In this document: one piece after another, positions 43,906 to 55,750 of the stretch
Layout of the letters: the number at the start of each line of letters is the position of its first letter
Position numbering within the stretch: the stretch's first letter is position 1
NCBI GenBank assembly: GCA_013397075.1
Contig: VWZS01000638.1
Span: forward strand, 1,303,529 to 1,367,528
DNA length: 64,000 nt
DNA from: Rhabdornis inornatus
Taxonomy: Eukaryota > Chordata > Aves > Passeriformes > Rhabdornithidae
Direction: 5' to 3'
Made by a program: the position numbers and the translations under genes
The notes under the pieces: model-generated
The model's input: only the letters and a program-made list of their open reading frames with translations
Told to the model about the DNA's origin: nothing
Databases searched by the model: none

Positions 43906-44718
43906 CATCACCCAGATACAGCCGGGCCGCGTGCTGAGATTTAATTTAAGCAGTCCGTGCGTGTTATGGCACAGAGATGAAGTGTGGGGATGGGTTCGTG
44001 GAATGGGAATCAGCAGGCTAGAGAGGGTTACTGATGGAGTTCTTCAAGAACAGCTCTTGAGGAGAAAACGTAACAAGAAACTAGTTAGCGATCAGTAGCT
44101 GCGAGTACACTCTGGATTCAGCCATGAAGTTCAGCCACCTGCATAGCACGGCCCGGGCAGAGTGATGGGCTGTCAGAGCCTGCAAGAGGCCAAGCACAGC
44201 AGCTCCTGATTCTGTAGTCTATCCCTGCATCAAGAGGTCTTCTAAGTATTTCTGAAAACTTCCTGCAGTGACTTTTCAGAGTCACAAGCATCGTCCTTGT
44301 GATCTTATGTTTCCTGTGTGAAGTAACAATCCCTAACCCTTTCCAGAACTTTGTCCCAGTGTATTTACGCAGTGGTGATGTGAGAGGACTACACCTGGCT
44401 GTACTGTAGGAAACGTCCAAGAGGGCACAGCTCTTTGGTACATCTTTTCCAAGCCACTGAGCCCTTCTCCTATTTACTTTTTAGTGTCACAGCATTTTGT
44501 CTTTTTCCAGGGTGAGAGGAAAGCTCATGTCCTTACAAACAATCTGATGGACGAAGGTGTGGGTGTTAATGTCTTGGAAACGGGGCTTAATGTCCCCACT
44601 GGCTTTGGGCAGCAGGTTTGTTGCAGAGCATGGATAGCTCGGCTCCTGAAACAAACAAGGCTTGCACAAGCCTGAGTTTCTGATTTTTGGGGTAAAATAG
44701 TAGGTTCAAGGGGGGATA

Positions 44719-44957
44719 TGTGGTAGGTGGTTCTGGAGGGCTGTACCTTCCCTGTACCTCAGCCGGTGGGGAAAGGAAAAGGGCAACATGCAGGCGGGAG
44801 TTTAGGATGAAAGGAGGCTGTGCCCTCGCAAACCTCGAGAGAACAAACCCCGCGGGTGTGTGCCGGTGGACTCGCTCCCTTTATTCGAATAAACTTGTGG
44901 GACTCCTCTGTCTCCTTTTTCGACATAAACGTCTGGCATTTGTGGATTTTCCTGACA
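44719..44957 (+). mobile_element. Probable solo LTR of an endogenous retrovirus
   Basis: Sequence from tgtggtaggtgg to cctgaca has TG...CA ends, a TATA-like element (tttaggatgaaagg, about 44801), then cggtggactcgctcccttta, a poly(A) signal aataaa (44888-44893) and a downstream ttgtgggactcctctgtctc stretch. This is the U3-R-U5 order of an LTR. There is no internal viral sequence, primer-binding site or target-site duplication that I can see, so the boundaries are approximate. Confidence 0.45.
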
Positions 44958-45833
44958 ATGGGCCATGGGACAGGATGGCAGATTCACCAGGGGTTACCTG
45001 CAGAGCCTCAGAGCCCACCTCATAGTGCTGTGTTCCTCCTCTTATGGTTTGTTATCAGCCTGATAACACTTATGTGGCCCTTCATGATAACCCAGCCTTC
45101 CAGTCTTGGTACACAGAAGACTCTAGATAAACTTTTTTCCCTTCATATCTTCTCACCCATGTGCCAATGTACTACCCTAGGGGAATATAATCTTTGCATA
45201 TTCCCTCACCTGCCTCTCCTGCTCAAGCACTGTGCTATTATTATTAAACTATTATTACTCAGTTATTATTACTGCCTAGCAGCTTCTCTTTACCATCACC
45301 TACAGCACTGTGCCAGCAGAACCAGTGATGGCCTGGTATCCTGAGTCAGCAGACTGAGGTTTTCATTGGAGGTTGAAGTTTTCACTGAGGAACTGAGGAA
45401 CTGAGGTATAGCACAAATGCAGATTATGAGAAAACCCCGTATTTCTGGTCAAAAAAATCTATTTCTGGTCAACAATCCAGTGTAAATGCAGAAACGAAAC
45501 TGAATGTGCTGAAAATATGAAAAAGATGTGATAAAGCCATTAAAATTCATATAATCTTTAAATATTTTATAAAATGTCAGACAAAGCATGCCATTAGACA
45601 CAGATTTAAAAAGGTGCTGAACAAATCATGATAGCACTCTGTCCTTTATTGTAGAATATTTCTATTCAAGGAATATATATTTAAACTGAAATAGGTGCAT
45701 GAAAAGGAACAACCAGATCCTTCTTTCTAAAAAGACACTAAAAGGTTTTGATTTGTTCACATCACAGAAATGGAGATCAGAAACTTACTTAAACCAAATG
45801 CAATACTGTCGCCAGGTTAAAAAAAAACACAGG

Positions 45834-46015
45834 AAAGCCCAAACCAAACCAAACCAAACCAAACCAAAACCAAAACCAAAACCAAAACCAAAACCAAAAC
45901 AAAAACAAAAACAAAAACAACATCAAAAAAACCAAACAAAAAAAAAACCAAACAAAAGCAAAACAAAAAAAAAAAACACCAAAAAACCAAAAAACAAACA
46001 AAAAAACACAAAAAG
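45834..46015. repeat. Graded AAACC / AAAACC / AAAAAC simple repeat
   Basis: The unit changes in steps from left to right: AAACC (45841-45864), AAAACC (about 45865-45900), AAAAAC (45901-45919), then irregular A-rich sequence. The frames through it are poly-Lys/Pro/Gln on one strand and poly-Phe/Trp/Val on the other and are not genes. Confidence 0.9.
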
Positions 46016-46220
46016 GAGACAAAGCCCTGTTCTGGAATATATTTCAAATAGAAATAGCAGGAGTACCTATCAAGCCTTGAGAGACAGCCTAACCAGCTTG
46101 TAACAGGAAACAGGACTCTATACTCCAGATGTTCCCCTATATTCCATTTTGCTATGGACTGATAGACTCTTCCTGTCTTCCGTCCACCAAAGTTTTAATT
46201 ATTCCAGGTAGATGAGATTG

Positions 46221-46567
46221 TTTGGTCTGGAGTAGAGGAGGCTCAGAAGGGACTTCGTTGGTCTCTACAGTCATCTGAAAGGATGTTGTAGTGAGTTGGG
46301 AGTTGACCTCTTCTGCCATGTCTCAAGTTAAAGGATGAGAGGAAATGGCCTCAAATTGTGCCAGGGGAAGTTTAGGTTAGGTATTAGGAAAAAAAACATG
46401 GCACTGAATGACTGGTCAGGCACTGGAATAAGTTGCACAAAGAGGTGTTAGGGTCACCATCTCTGGAAGTGTTCAAAAGGCTGGCACCTGGGGATGTATT
46501 TTAGGGGCGACTATGATGGTCGAACTGGATGATCTTTCAGGTCTCTTCCAACTTGATGATTCTGTGA
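46221..46567 (+). mobile_element. CR1 LINE 3' end, plus orientation
   Basis: About 350 bases from tttggtctggagtagagga through aaatggcctcaaattgtgcc, tagggtcaccatctctgga and gatgatctttcaggtctctt to gatgattctgtg. This is a typical 5'-truncated CR1 copy ending in its 3' UTR. Confidence 0.88.
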
Positions 46568-48615
46568 AAGGCATGGAATATGGATGTTAACAAGGCCACC
46601 CTCAGCCTGCGAATTAATGGCAAGTTATTAAGGTACACATAGCAGATGCAGGCTCAAATACCTTTTGAGATAATCTATCAAAGTTGCTGGGATTATTCTA
46701 CGTCTGGAAATTATTTCCAAGATCAAAACAGAAACCAGAGGGGCCTTGTATCTCTCTATGTCTTTGTGGGCATGTGTCTGAAAGGAGCAGGGCTTAGGCC
46801 AAATTCTGCTGTTTTCACATTTTATATAATGCACTGCCTACACAGTTCTCCAGGTGAGAACTTTATAATTGCATCCAAATACAGAATACGTGACTTTCTC
46901 CATTTCTTCCAGTCACTGGAGATGCAAATGAATCCAGATATTCTGCTAGGAGCAATAAATTCCACTAGATGTCAGGATATGTAAAAATTAGGTGCTGCCA
47001 TTATAATCCAACATATACTTAAGGACCTTGCCAAGTCATTATCCATGTAAACCATTGGACCTTTGGGATAATCTACTTGACTGTTCTTGTATTTGTATTA
47101 ACTCAAAGGTGCACGTAGCAGCACTCAACACAAAGGAATGCCTCCTGTGGATTATGAGGTAATCTAAACAAGCAGTCAAATAGTTATAAACACATTTTAT
47201 CTTGATCTTGATTTTCTGCAAGTTGCCTTCACCAGTGTTTTTTCTCTCTTAACTCTTAGAAAACGGAATTTTTGATCTTTTCTTACTAAATTAGACCTTT
47301 CTAAGAGGGGGCAGAAGCTATTTTGAAAAGGAAAGTAATATTTACTTTCATTCAGTAGGAATGGAAATTCTGTAATGCTCAAAATCTTAAGGAAGGCAGA
47401 ACTTCTTACTGGACATGGTAAACTTGTCCAATAGTAGCTCTTTCCAGATCTTTTGCATTCTTGTTTGCATTTGCTGGGAAAGGAGAACAGTGAGAGCTAA
47501 ACATCCGAGGCAAGAGTGTAATTATCTTTGGTTAAGACCATAAATAATCAACCAAGCATCTCAAGCTTTTCTGTTAGTCAAGAATATTATTCACTGGACA
47601 TTTTGTGAATCTTGCTCTAAAGAAAAGAGAATTAACATCAACATAGGTTTCCTGTATTTGTCTCTGTATGGCCTCTTTCATAAACATGAATTAAGCTTGT
47701 AGCACTTCTGTGAGGCAAAAATTACTGACCACAAAGATAAAGACAAAATTCAGCAAGTTTGATGCCTGTTCCACTTGAAGTCTGAATTTTCACGATACAG
47801 GAGATAGCTTGTAGTACTCTGAAGGCCCAGTAGTTCACTCTTGGGATTTTGGTTTCATTTGTGAATGCTCTGAACTTCTGAGAATTCAGAGGTGACTCAA
47901 GTCAGGCAAGTAAAAGTTCAGAATAGAGGGTAGATAGAGACTTCCCTGTGGAGAGTTTGTCACTACTTTGAAGAGCTGAATAAGCACTCTCTATGGAAAG
48001 GAACTGGGAGATAATAGGGTCTTCTAGGACTTCTCTCCCTGCCACTAAAACTATAATATCTATGCTTCTGAAATTTAAAGCATTAGCCTTAGGCATACTG
48101 GAATTAATATGTTGGTATGTCACTGTGAATTTGGTAGTACCACTATCCATCAAATACAATAATTAAATCACATTAGTCCCTCAGAACATAACAGAACAAA
48201 AGACAGTGACTAAGCAGTGTTCTATCCTTTAACACATAATCTCATTTTGACTCACCATTTATAGAGCTCTTAGGCTTTGGTGAGACTCAATCCCACTGAC
48301 ATTACTTCTAAAATAGAGATTGAATATAAGTGGTCGGTTTTTGAGAGACACTGTTAGACCTCGCTGCTGTGTCTTGTAATGGATTATCTCTTAATCAGTC
48401 TACAGTAATTTTAGACTCATGAGCAAATGCATTCTAATTATATGCAGCTAGTGAGAGTTTTCACTTAGTATTGCAGCAAAAGTGGAGATTTTAAAATTGT
48501 GCTCAGTATTTCCGTACTTTTGAAAACCGTCAAATGTTCAGCTCCAAACCCTCTGGACAGGTATGCAAGGAACATTTATGATTTTTTACTTGAAAATTTT
48601 CTTCATAGAATATAG

Positions 48616-48665
48616 AATCTTTTTTCTTTTTTCTTTTTTTCTTTTTTTTCTTTTTTTCTTCTTCA
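48616..48665. repeat. CT-rich (T6C-like) low-complexity tract
   Basis: Alternating runs of T and single C bases, a polypyrimidine tract of about 50 bases. Confidence 0.85.
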
Positions 48666-49451
48666 TGCCCAGTTCTCTATTGGAAAAAAAACCAACCCTC
48701 TGAAACATCAGTCAGTTCCTACCCTTTCCACTTCCTTTTTATTTGTGCAGATACTGGAAAGAATATTTAAAATAACCCAAAGAGTGAGGCTGGTAAAAAT
48801 GAGGTATAACTAAAGAGAAAATAGTAGTATCTCAGAAAGAGATGAAAAAGCAGTGCCTAGAGAGCAAAGGACTGGAACAATGCCTTTGGAAAAAATCTCT
48901 GAAAGTGAGCATCTAGATGAAGCTGAGGCAGCATGTGCACCTGGCAGCCAAATCGGATTTTCTAAGCATAATATTCGCCAACATTTTACTCGGAAAGATC
49001 TGTTATTTCCTGCACACTTCAAACTGAAATAATAAATGCTTGCAGAAAGCCAGAAGAAACCTTTTGAAACTCTGCAGACTCTGGCATTTGCTCTTGGCTT
49101 TAGTTGGTTTGGGGCTTTTGTTGTTTTTCTTGGGGTGTTGTGTCTTTTGTCCTTGGTTTTCTTTATAGCAAGCCCTTGCTTTTTAAAGAGATATGCTCTT
49201 AGCAATGGTAAACTAAAATTTAAACAGACAGTGGCATTCAAACCAAATCATATCTGTATGTCTGTTTACAAAGTCCCTAATGAAGTGAATGAAATAGCCT
49301 GGAAAATCTCCCCAGGCGGTGATTTAATATATTTAGTATATTAGGAAATATATGAAATGTTACCTTATTTTCCAAATATTAAATTTCATCATTCTTTTCA
49401 AAAATATACAGTAAGAGTTCATTATTCTTGATATTTAACTATCATTTTAAC

Positions 49452-49483
49452 TAGAGTAGAATAGAATAGGGTAGAATAGAATT
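49452..49483. repeat. AGAAT pentanucleotide repeat, imperfect
   Basis: tagagtagaatagaatagg followed by gtagaatagaat: about five units of agaat/aatag with substitutions. Confidence 0.75.
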
Positions 49484-50082
49484 TCTCACAGTAGTCATTC
49501 TATGAAATGTTTGAATAGTCTAAAGGGCAAAAAGGTATTATTTTTTACTTTAACACTAGAAACACAGAGCCTTTAGTACACTGATGGCATTGTTACATCA
49601 CAGTGATGGAATTTATGTTTCTTTTGTTAATCCTGCCAGCTTGCAATGGCACAGAGAACAGACTATATAGATTTGATGGTTGAAATGGACAGGGTAGTCT
49701 TTTAAATCCACTCAGCAGAACACAGCAGAAAATAATGGAGGTGCTTTTAGTGATTTACAGTGGTCAGTAAGATTTTGTGGCTGTGTCAAATAACATTTAC
49801 CTTTTACATCACAGCAGTGAGATGGAGACTGAGAACATTAGAAGAGCATCTAATTTGGATTAGTTAGCTCTCCATCATTTGGTACGGATCATGGTATCAG
49901 ACAGAAGGATTGAATAGTTAAAGGACCTCTTCAGGACGAACAATTTCCTTTGATGGTTGAAAATATACTTTTGTGTTGAAAAATGCTTAAGGGACTACAT
50001 AGAGAGTAGAGTTGGAATAATTGCTACAATACCTTTTTGGAAAGCCACATTAGCTGTTCTTCATATCTATTTTATTTCAGAA

Positions 50083-50146
50083 CATAGAGACTTAGAATTG
50101 TTTAGGCTGGAAAACACCTCTAAGACCATCAAGTCCAGCCATTAAC
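50083..50146 (-). mobile_element. CR1 LINE 3' fragment, minus orientation
   Basis: cttagaattgtttaggctgg, aaaacacctctaagaccatc and aagtccagccattaac match the reverse complement of the CR1 3' end. The copy is very short, about 65 bases. Confidence 0.78.
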
Positions 50147-51602
50147 TGCTGCTCATGAGTGTGAAGGAGCTGGTACAGACAAGACACAGGTATAGTTCAT
50201 GATCTTTCCTCTGGGACTCCCAAGCTGCACCAGATGTTTCTCAATCCAAAGTTCCTCAAACAAATAAGCAGTGATGCTTCACAGGTTGTCGCAGTGCTTA
50301 TTGCCAGCTACAAAGCTGACCATTTGTTTATGCCTCATGATACTGATTTCACTGCATTTTTACTGAACAAGAACAATCCTTCTGCCTTTTCTCTGTGTGA
50401 TTTGTGATCATAACAGATTTGCTATGCAGCACAAACCTTTGATATAGAAGAACTATAAAGGACATGGACAAAGGCCAAGAAAGGATGGAAAGAACAGTTT
50501 GTTAAAACTGAAAAGACAAAATTGGACACAATATTTAGGTTTTGTAAAACTACATTTTACTAGTTACGTCTGTTTGTTACGTATATGTCAAATGGAATCA
50601 AGCAGTTTTAACATAAACAGATTCCACAATATTGCTCTGAAGCACACGTAGCAGCTCTCTCTGGCCCTGTTAGCCCTTAGTGTCAGCTGTGGCCAGACAC
50701 AGAAAAAGGAAGCTCATGAAAGAAGCAAACAGTAATTAAACCAACAATGTGCAAAGCATGGTATACAGGAAGAAATAACTGAGTGCCCTATATTTAACAA
50801 TATGATGTGGTAAAGGTAGACAAACCAACACCCATAAATTGTGCTGGCAAATCTAGATTAACATATGGAAATAGAATCTGATTTTTTAGCAGTGAGTACT
50901 CCCCCTTTCCAGGAGGTTTTGTGTTGGATGTAGCCACATCATTAACCAATTCTGATGTTGAGAAAAAATACATTTTTGATAGCTTTTCCTAGGATTGATC
51001 AAATTCTTTCTGTTTAGAGTCTGATTCATTTAATCCCTTTGCATTCTAATTTGACTCAGGTCATGAACTTCATTACTTTCCCCTAATCTTCAGGAAGAAA
51101 TTTACTGCCAGCTGCTGTGTACCAATAAGAAAACTACAAAGGTATTTCTTTCAGATGACAAGGCCACATAAAAAGCTCCCATTTCACTTTGACTGATTTT
51201 CTTTTCACTAAAAATGTGCTTCTACAAAAATGTACTGCCAAAATTATCAGAATGCCAGAGCCAAATTCTCCCACTAACTGCTTCATCATGTTCACTACCT
51301 CATTTAGAATGAAGGACAACAAAGCCACTGGAGAATGGTTCATCCGCAGCTAAACAGTCTTTTTCTTGCCCTTTATAGCCCTTGTCAGTCTACAGCTCAT
51401 GCATTCTGGAAACAAAGATTTCTCCCAATAAACATTTTATTTGAAAAAACATCACCCAAGAAGTAACTGAAAATACTGAGTGGAGTAGTTAAAAATACAT
51501 TTTGAGAGCTAATCTTCTCTAGAAATTCTGGAATAAACCTTTTCACACCTCATCATTATTGCAAGGTATTAATCTGTCCTGCACCACAGAAAGCTTTTAT
51601 TT

Positions 51603-51713
51603 GATTTTTGTTTGTTTGTTGTTTTGGTTAATTTTGGGTTTTTGCTTATTTGTTTGCTTGTATTTGGTTTGGTTTTTTGTTGTTTTTGTTTGTTCGTTTG
51701 GTTTGGGTGTTTC
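51603..51713. repeat. TTTG / GGTTT low-complexity tract
   Basis: An irregular run of tttg, gtttgg and poly-T units, the reverse complement of the AAAC/AACC class seen at 45834-46015. Confidence 0.8.
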
Positions 51714-52848
51714 TGAGAGATGAAATTACACAATTTCAACCCAGTAGTTACCTCTTTTCATTCTTAAGGGACCTGTCAGTGTTTTACTTGTCCAATCTTT
51801 TTGACAGCTAAGGCATCTTTTACCTGCATTTCAGTTAGATATTTAGACTTAATCTAGATATCTACAGAGGGGACACAAACAAATGGAGCAAAATAAACGA
51901 TCTCTTAAACAGTAACACCTGAAAACTGCTTTATAACTAAATCACATTACCTTGTAGAAATGTTAACATCATGCCATGAATCCCTCAGAGTGTAAGATTT
52001 CACAGATGATGTGGGTTGTTACTACTGCTATTCCAAACTTCATGTCAGAAGTGAGAATAGTTTACACATGATTTTGTTACTGAGAGAAGATTACAGATAC
52101 TGGCACATGACCAAAGAGGAAGGGAAGAGATACCACAAACCAGCTTGAACTCTTCACACAGTAATTTGAAGAAGTTACAGGTAGTATATTTGATTCCTTC
52201 TGTAAATGTATTTCTGGTGCAACCTGTGTTAATAAACCAGTTATTAACTAGTTGTTAATAGAAGAATTTAGACACTACATTCACAGACGAAGGCTGCTTT
52301 TTTTCGTAGTGTTTGTGTGTAGCAACAGATCTCAAGAAGCAGCTGAACTACATCTCTCTTGCTCTCGTTCCAAACTTTTACTGTTTACCATTTTCTTGTC
52401 TTTCCATGTTTTTCCATTCTTCCATCTTCCAGCAGGTTCTTTACCAAATCAGGGAAGTAAATGCTACTGTAACTATTCTGTACAGGTTCAATGTAAAAAC
52501 CATGCAGAGATATTAAAACCAATATGTTTGGGGAAGGGGATTCTTCTACCTGGGTCTTTCATGTTACAGGTAATTTTGTTACGAATGAGTTTGGAAAATA
52601 CACATGTGATAAAGAATGCTCATATATAATAAATATAGAATCCATGGAAACCAGATTTTGAGTAAAACACAAGAAAAGAGGGGATACATGTACCAGCAGC
52701 ATAGGCTATTTTATATCTGTTTCATTATTATTTCCTTACCTTCATATGTTCTCAAATCACTGATATGGATATGTTATTATTTGCATATCCCGCCATTTTA
52801 ATTTTTCTAATAATTCTAATTTGAAGTAGTCTGATCATTTTGTTAAAT

Positions 52849-53425
52849 CACAGAATCATAGAAGGTTCAGAAAGGACCATGAAGATGACCTAGTTTCAAC
52901 CCCACTCGCATGGGTGGGGACACTTTCCATTAGACAAGACTGCTTAAAGCCCCTTCCAGGATGGCCTTGAACAGGACATCCACAATTTCTCTGGCCAACC
53001 TGTCACAGTGTCTCATCACCCTCAGAACAGAGAGTTCTTTCCTAATATGTAATCTAAGCCTACCCTCTTTCTGTTTAAAGCCATTTCCCCTTGTGCTGTC
53101 ACTACAGATCTTGGTAAAAAGTCTCTAGCTGTCCTTCTTCTAAGCCCCATTTAAATAATGAAAAGATGCAATGTGTTGTCCTTGGAGCCTTCTCTCTGTC
53201 AGACTGAACAGCCTCAGTTCTCTCAGCCTTTCTTCGACAAAAGAAAGGTGCTCCAGGTGGGGTCTCACCAGAGCAGAGCAGGGGGGCAGGATCGCCTCTC
53301 TCAACCTTCTGGTCATGTTTCCCATGCTTTCATAGACCCCAGGATACACCTGGTTTTCTGGACTGCAGTGCACACTGTTGACTCATATCTAATTTTTCCA
53401 TCTACAAAAATCCCACGGAGCTATA
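52849..53425 (-). mobile_element. CR1 LINE 3' end, minus orientation
   Basis: On the plus strand it begins atcacagaatcatagaaggt and continues through gccccttccaggatggcctt, tttccccttgtgctgtcact, gaacagcctcagttctctca and gtgctccaggtggggtctca. These are the reverse complement of the CR1 ORF2 tail and 3' UTR. The frames crossing it (for example 53140-53373) are decayed fragments of the element and not host genes. Confidence 0.92.
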
Positions 53426-55009
53426 TTAAAATCCATAGGTTTTTTATATTTTTATACTGCTAGGGCTTTAATATAATTTATTGAAAGCAAAATAAATTAA
53501 AATACATAGACCTTCTTTGAAATATCACACTAGTGTTCTCAAGTCTAGTAAATAAAACGACTCCTCCCAAGTTTGTGAGCAACCTGTATTCGTTCCTCTG
53601 TGCAGCTTCTAATGATCTTTAGAGAACATGCTTCTGATAAAAAACTATTAAAGATCACTGCTCAAATTATATGCTGTTACTGACTCCCTTCTACAATAAA
53701 ATTATAAAGAAAATTAAACATCACGTGAGCTGCAATAAATGTTTATATAGCAGCAAGAACCTTTGCTAGTAATCACCAGTCAGTCATTTGCCACCTGCTT
53801 GAGCCAAATGTGTCCTTTTCTTTCACTCCAAATAGTGTTCAGGCACTTCAAAAAGTCATGTGAATAATTTAAGTACTCAACTCACTCTAGAGAGCAATTT
53901 ATTTACCACTTACAAAATTACAGGTAGTACAAGGAACTTGCAAAACTGTGGATGGAACATTTTTCCAACAATGTGACTTAAATGTTAATGCAGTAAAATA
54001 AAGTGAATTCCATCCTCTTTTTGCAGGGGATCAAACCTGAATACTGAATTACTGACACACAAAAATTTAAAATTCTGCTGCTATAAATAGAATAACCATC
54101 AGTATGTTACTGCTGTTCATTTACTTACCGAAGAGACTAGATTTAGTTCCTGTATAGTATTTTTTTAATTTTCTGTTTCAAGAGGGAAAAAACCCAGGAT
54201 ACCTGATATTGATGCATAATTAAACAGACATTTTTAAACCAGCATATTAAGAGTTCATATATTAGTTCCCTTTGATTATTTTTGAACTTTTAACATGAAA
54301 GAAATAAACTTGTTCTTCCAGTCAGAAATTTCTGTCACTCAAAATTACTAGAAGGCACATTAGCTGTAGAAATGTGAAGCATGAATTTGTGGCATGGTGT
54401 GAATAATTTATATGTTAAGAACATGAGCAACTTGCTACTGCCAAGAAGAAGGTTGTAGACTATCTCCAGTCTTAGTGGTAGAATATTTTTTTTATTACTT
54501 TTCTGTACTTGCTTTAATATATACTGTCCCTAGTCCTTTTATTTCATTGCATTTCTCTCTCCCTTCCTAATACCTTCAAAGGAGTACTCATCTTGTGTGC
54601 ATCCACCACAGGGAATGTGCACCAAAGGCCAGATGCTCAATACATTCTCAGGGAGAGGCAGAGCATGCACACACGTAGCAGAACGGTGATCCTGAGTTTA
54701 AATGTTGGTTTGGAAGACTGGTGACTACAAACAATCAAAGGAAAGAGAAACACCCTTGACAGATTGTCCATGGATTCAGGTTAAACCAAAGCGAAAATGC
54801 TGAACATGGCATGATTTTGAATGAAGCTATCGATTCCCTCTAAGCATGTGGAAAAGTGAATCTCAGGGAAGATTTGCAAATCAAGGCTACATTATGCGTT
54901 TGAAACAAAAATCCAAGGTGGATGAGGTGTGTGCAGCGGTCCGTAATGGGACCTGCACAGTTTCTGACCCAGTCATCGTGCCCCCCGACCGCTAGTGCAA
55001 AGAGCCCCT

Positions 55010-55750
55010 GAATTCACACCGGACCCACCCCATCTTTAGCCCTTTTACAGACAGCTGTGAAGGCACAAGCCGCCGGCACGACCCGCAGACCCCGGCGAGC
55101 GCTCACCGGCAGCATCTCACCGCCCGCCTCCCTGCCCCGACGGGGCGTGTGCGGCCCGGAGAGCCGGCAGCGACAGGGACACGGGCTGTGTGTGCCCCAC
55201 GGGCAGTGTGTGCCCCACAGGTTGTGGGGAGACTTTCTGCAGGCACAAACGCTCCCAAGCGCTTCAGGTGCCGGCAGCGGTGAAAGGCGAGGGGGCCCAC
55301 GGCTGTGGCTGGCTCCGCCGCCGTCGGGGGCGGGGAGCGCAGCGAGAACCGAAAGTGAAGGGAAGGCAGCGGCCGGCGGGGCATCCCCGGGGCTGCCGGC
55401 GGGGACAGCACGCCAGCGTGAGCGCTCCCGGGCCGCGACTCCAGGGCGCTGCCGCCCAGCCGCCCATGCCCCGGGCAGGCAGCCCCGGCCATGCTGTGCT
55501 GCATGCCCGGCGTGGCTTTCGTGCCCGCTCTGCTCGTCAGCTGGTCCTCGGCCGCCTTCATCATCTCCTATGTGATCGCCGTGCTGGCGGGGCACGTCGA
55601 GCCCCTCGTCCCCTACATCAGGTGAGGCGGGGGAGCTGCCGAGGTGCGGGGCTCGTGTGTGTGTGAGCATGGGCGGTGGCCTGAGGGGCTTCCCGGGGGG
55701 TCCCAGGGCAGGAGAGGCGGTGGCGGTGGAGCCTGCCGGTGACAGGGAGA
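55010..55750 (+). promoter_or_regulatory. CpG island, DRAM1 promoter and exon 1
   Basis: GC- and CpG-dense sequence that contains the first DRAM1 coding exon and extends about 480 bases upstream. It holds an 18-base-period duplication (gtgtgtgccccac at 55188-55200 and 55206-55218). I see no TATA box, consistent with a CpG-island promoter; the exact transcription start cannot be read from sequence. The long open frames on both strands here are GC artefacts. Confidence 0.8.
55491..55621 (+). CDS. DRAM1: DRAM1 exon 1 (coding part)
   Basis: It encodes Met1 to Ile43 plus two bases of Ser44, ending at donor ATCAG|gtgagg. It holds the first membrane helix. The ATG at 55491 has G at -3 and matches the family N-terminus. 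A second ATG at 55466, 25 bases upstream, is out of frame and in weak context. Confidence 0.95.

Larger units (their letters stand above)
43906..55000. other. Intergenic region between GNPTAB and DRAM1
   Basis: About 11 kb between two divergent genes. It contains a probable solo LTR (44719-44957), a graded simple repeat (45834-46015), CR1 copies (46221-46567, 50083-50146, 52849-53425), an AGAAT repeat (about 49452-49483), a CT tract (48616-48665) and a TTTG tract (51603-51713). I see no gene. The longest frames are low-complexity or without recognisable content. Confidence 0.75.

Noticed and set aside
43119..43944. Long open frames of about 235-250 codons on both strands across the N run
   Set aside because: Most of each is unknown residues from the N gap, and the rest is GC-rich CpG-island sequence with no family resemblance.
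45834..46015. Regular repeats considered as a CRISPR array
   Set aside because: Units are 5-6 bases with no unique spacers, and the genome is a vertebrate; this is a simple repeat.
45699..46103. A 134-codon frame rich in Lys, Pro, Gln and Asn
   Set aside because: It is the translation of an AAACC/AAAAC simple repeat.
48810..49241. A 143-codon minus-strand frame in the intergenic region
   Set aside because: Unremarkable composition, no recognised motif, and partly simple sequence; no promoter or exon structure visible.
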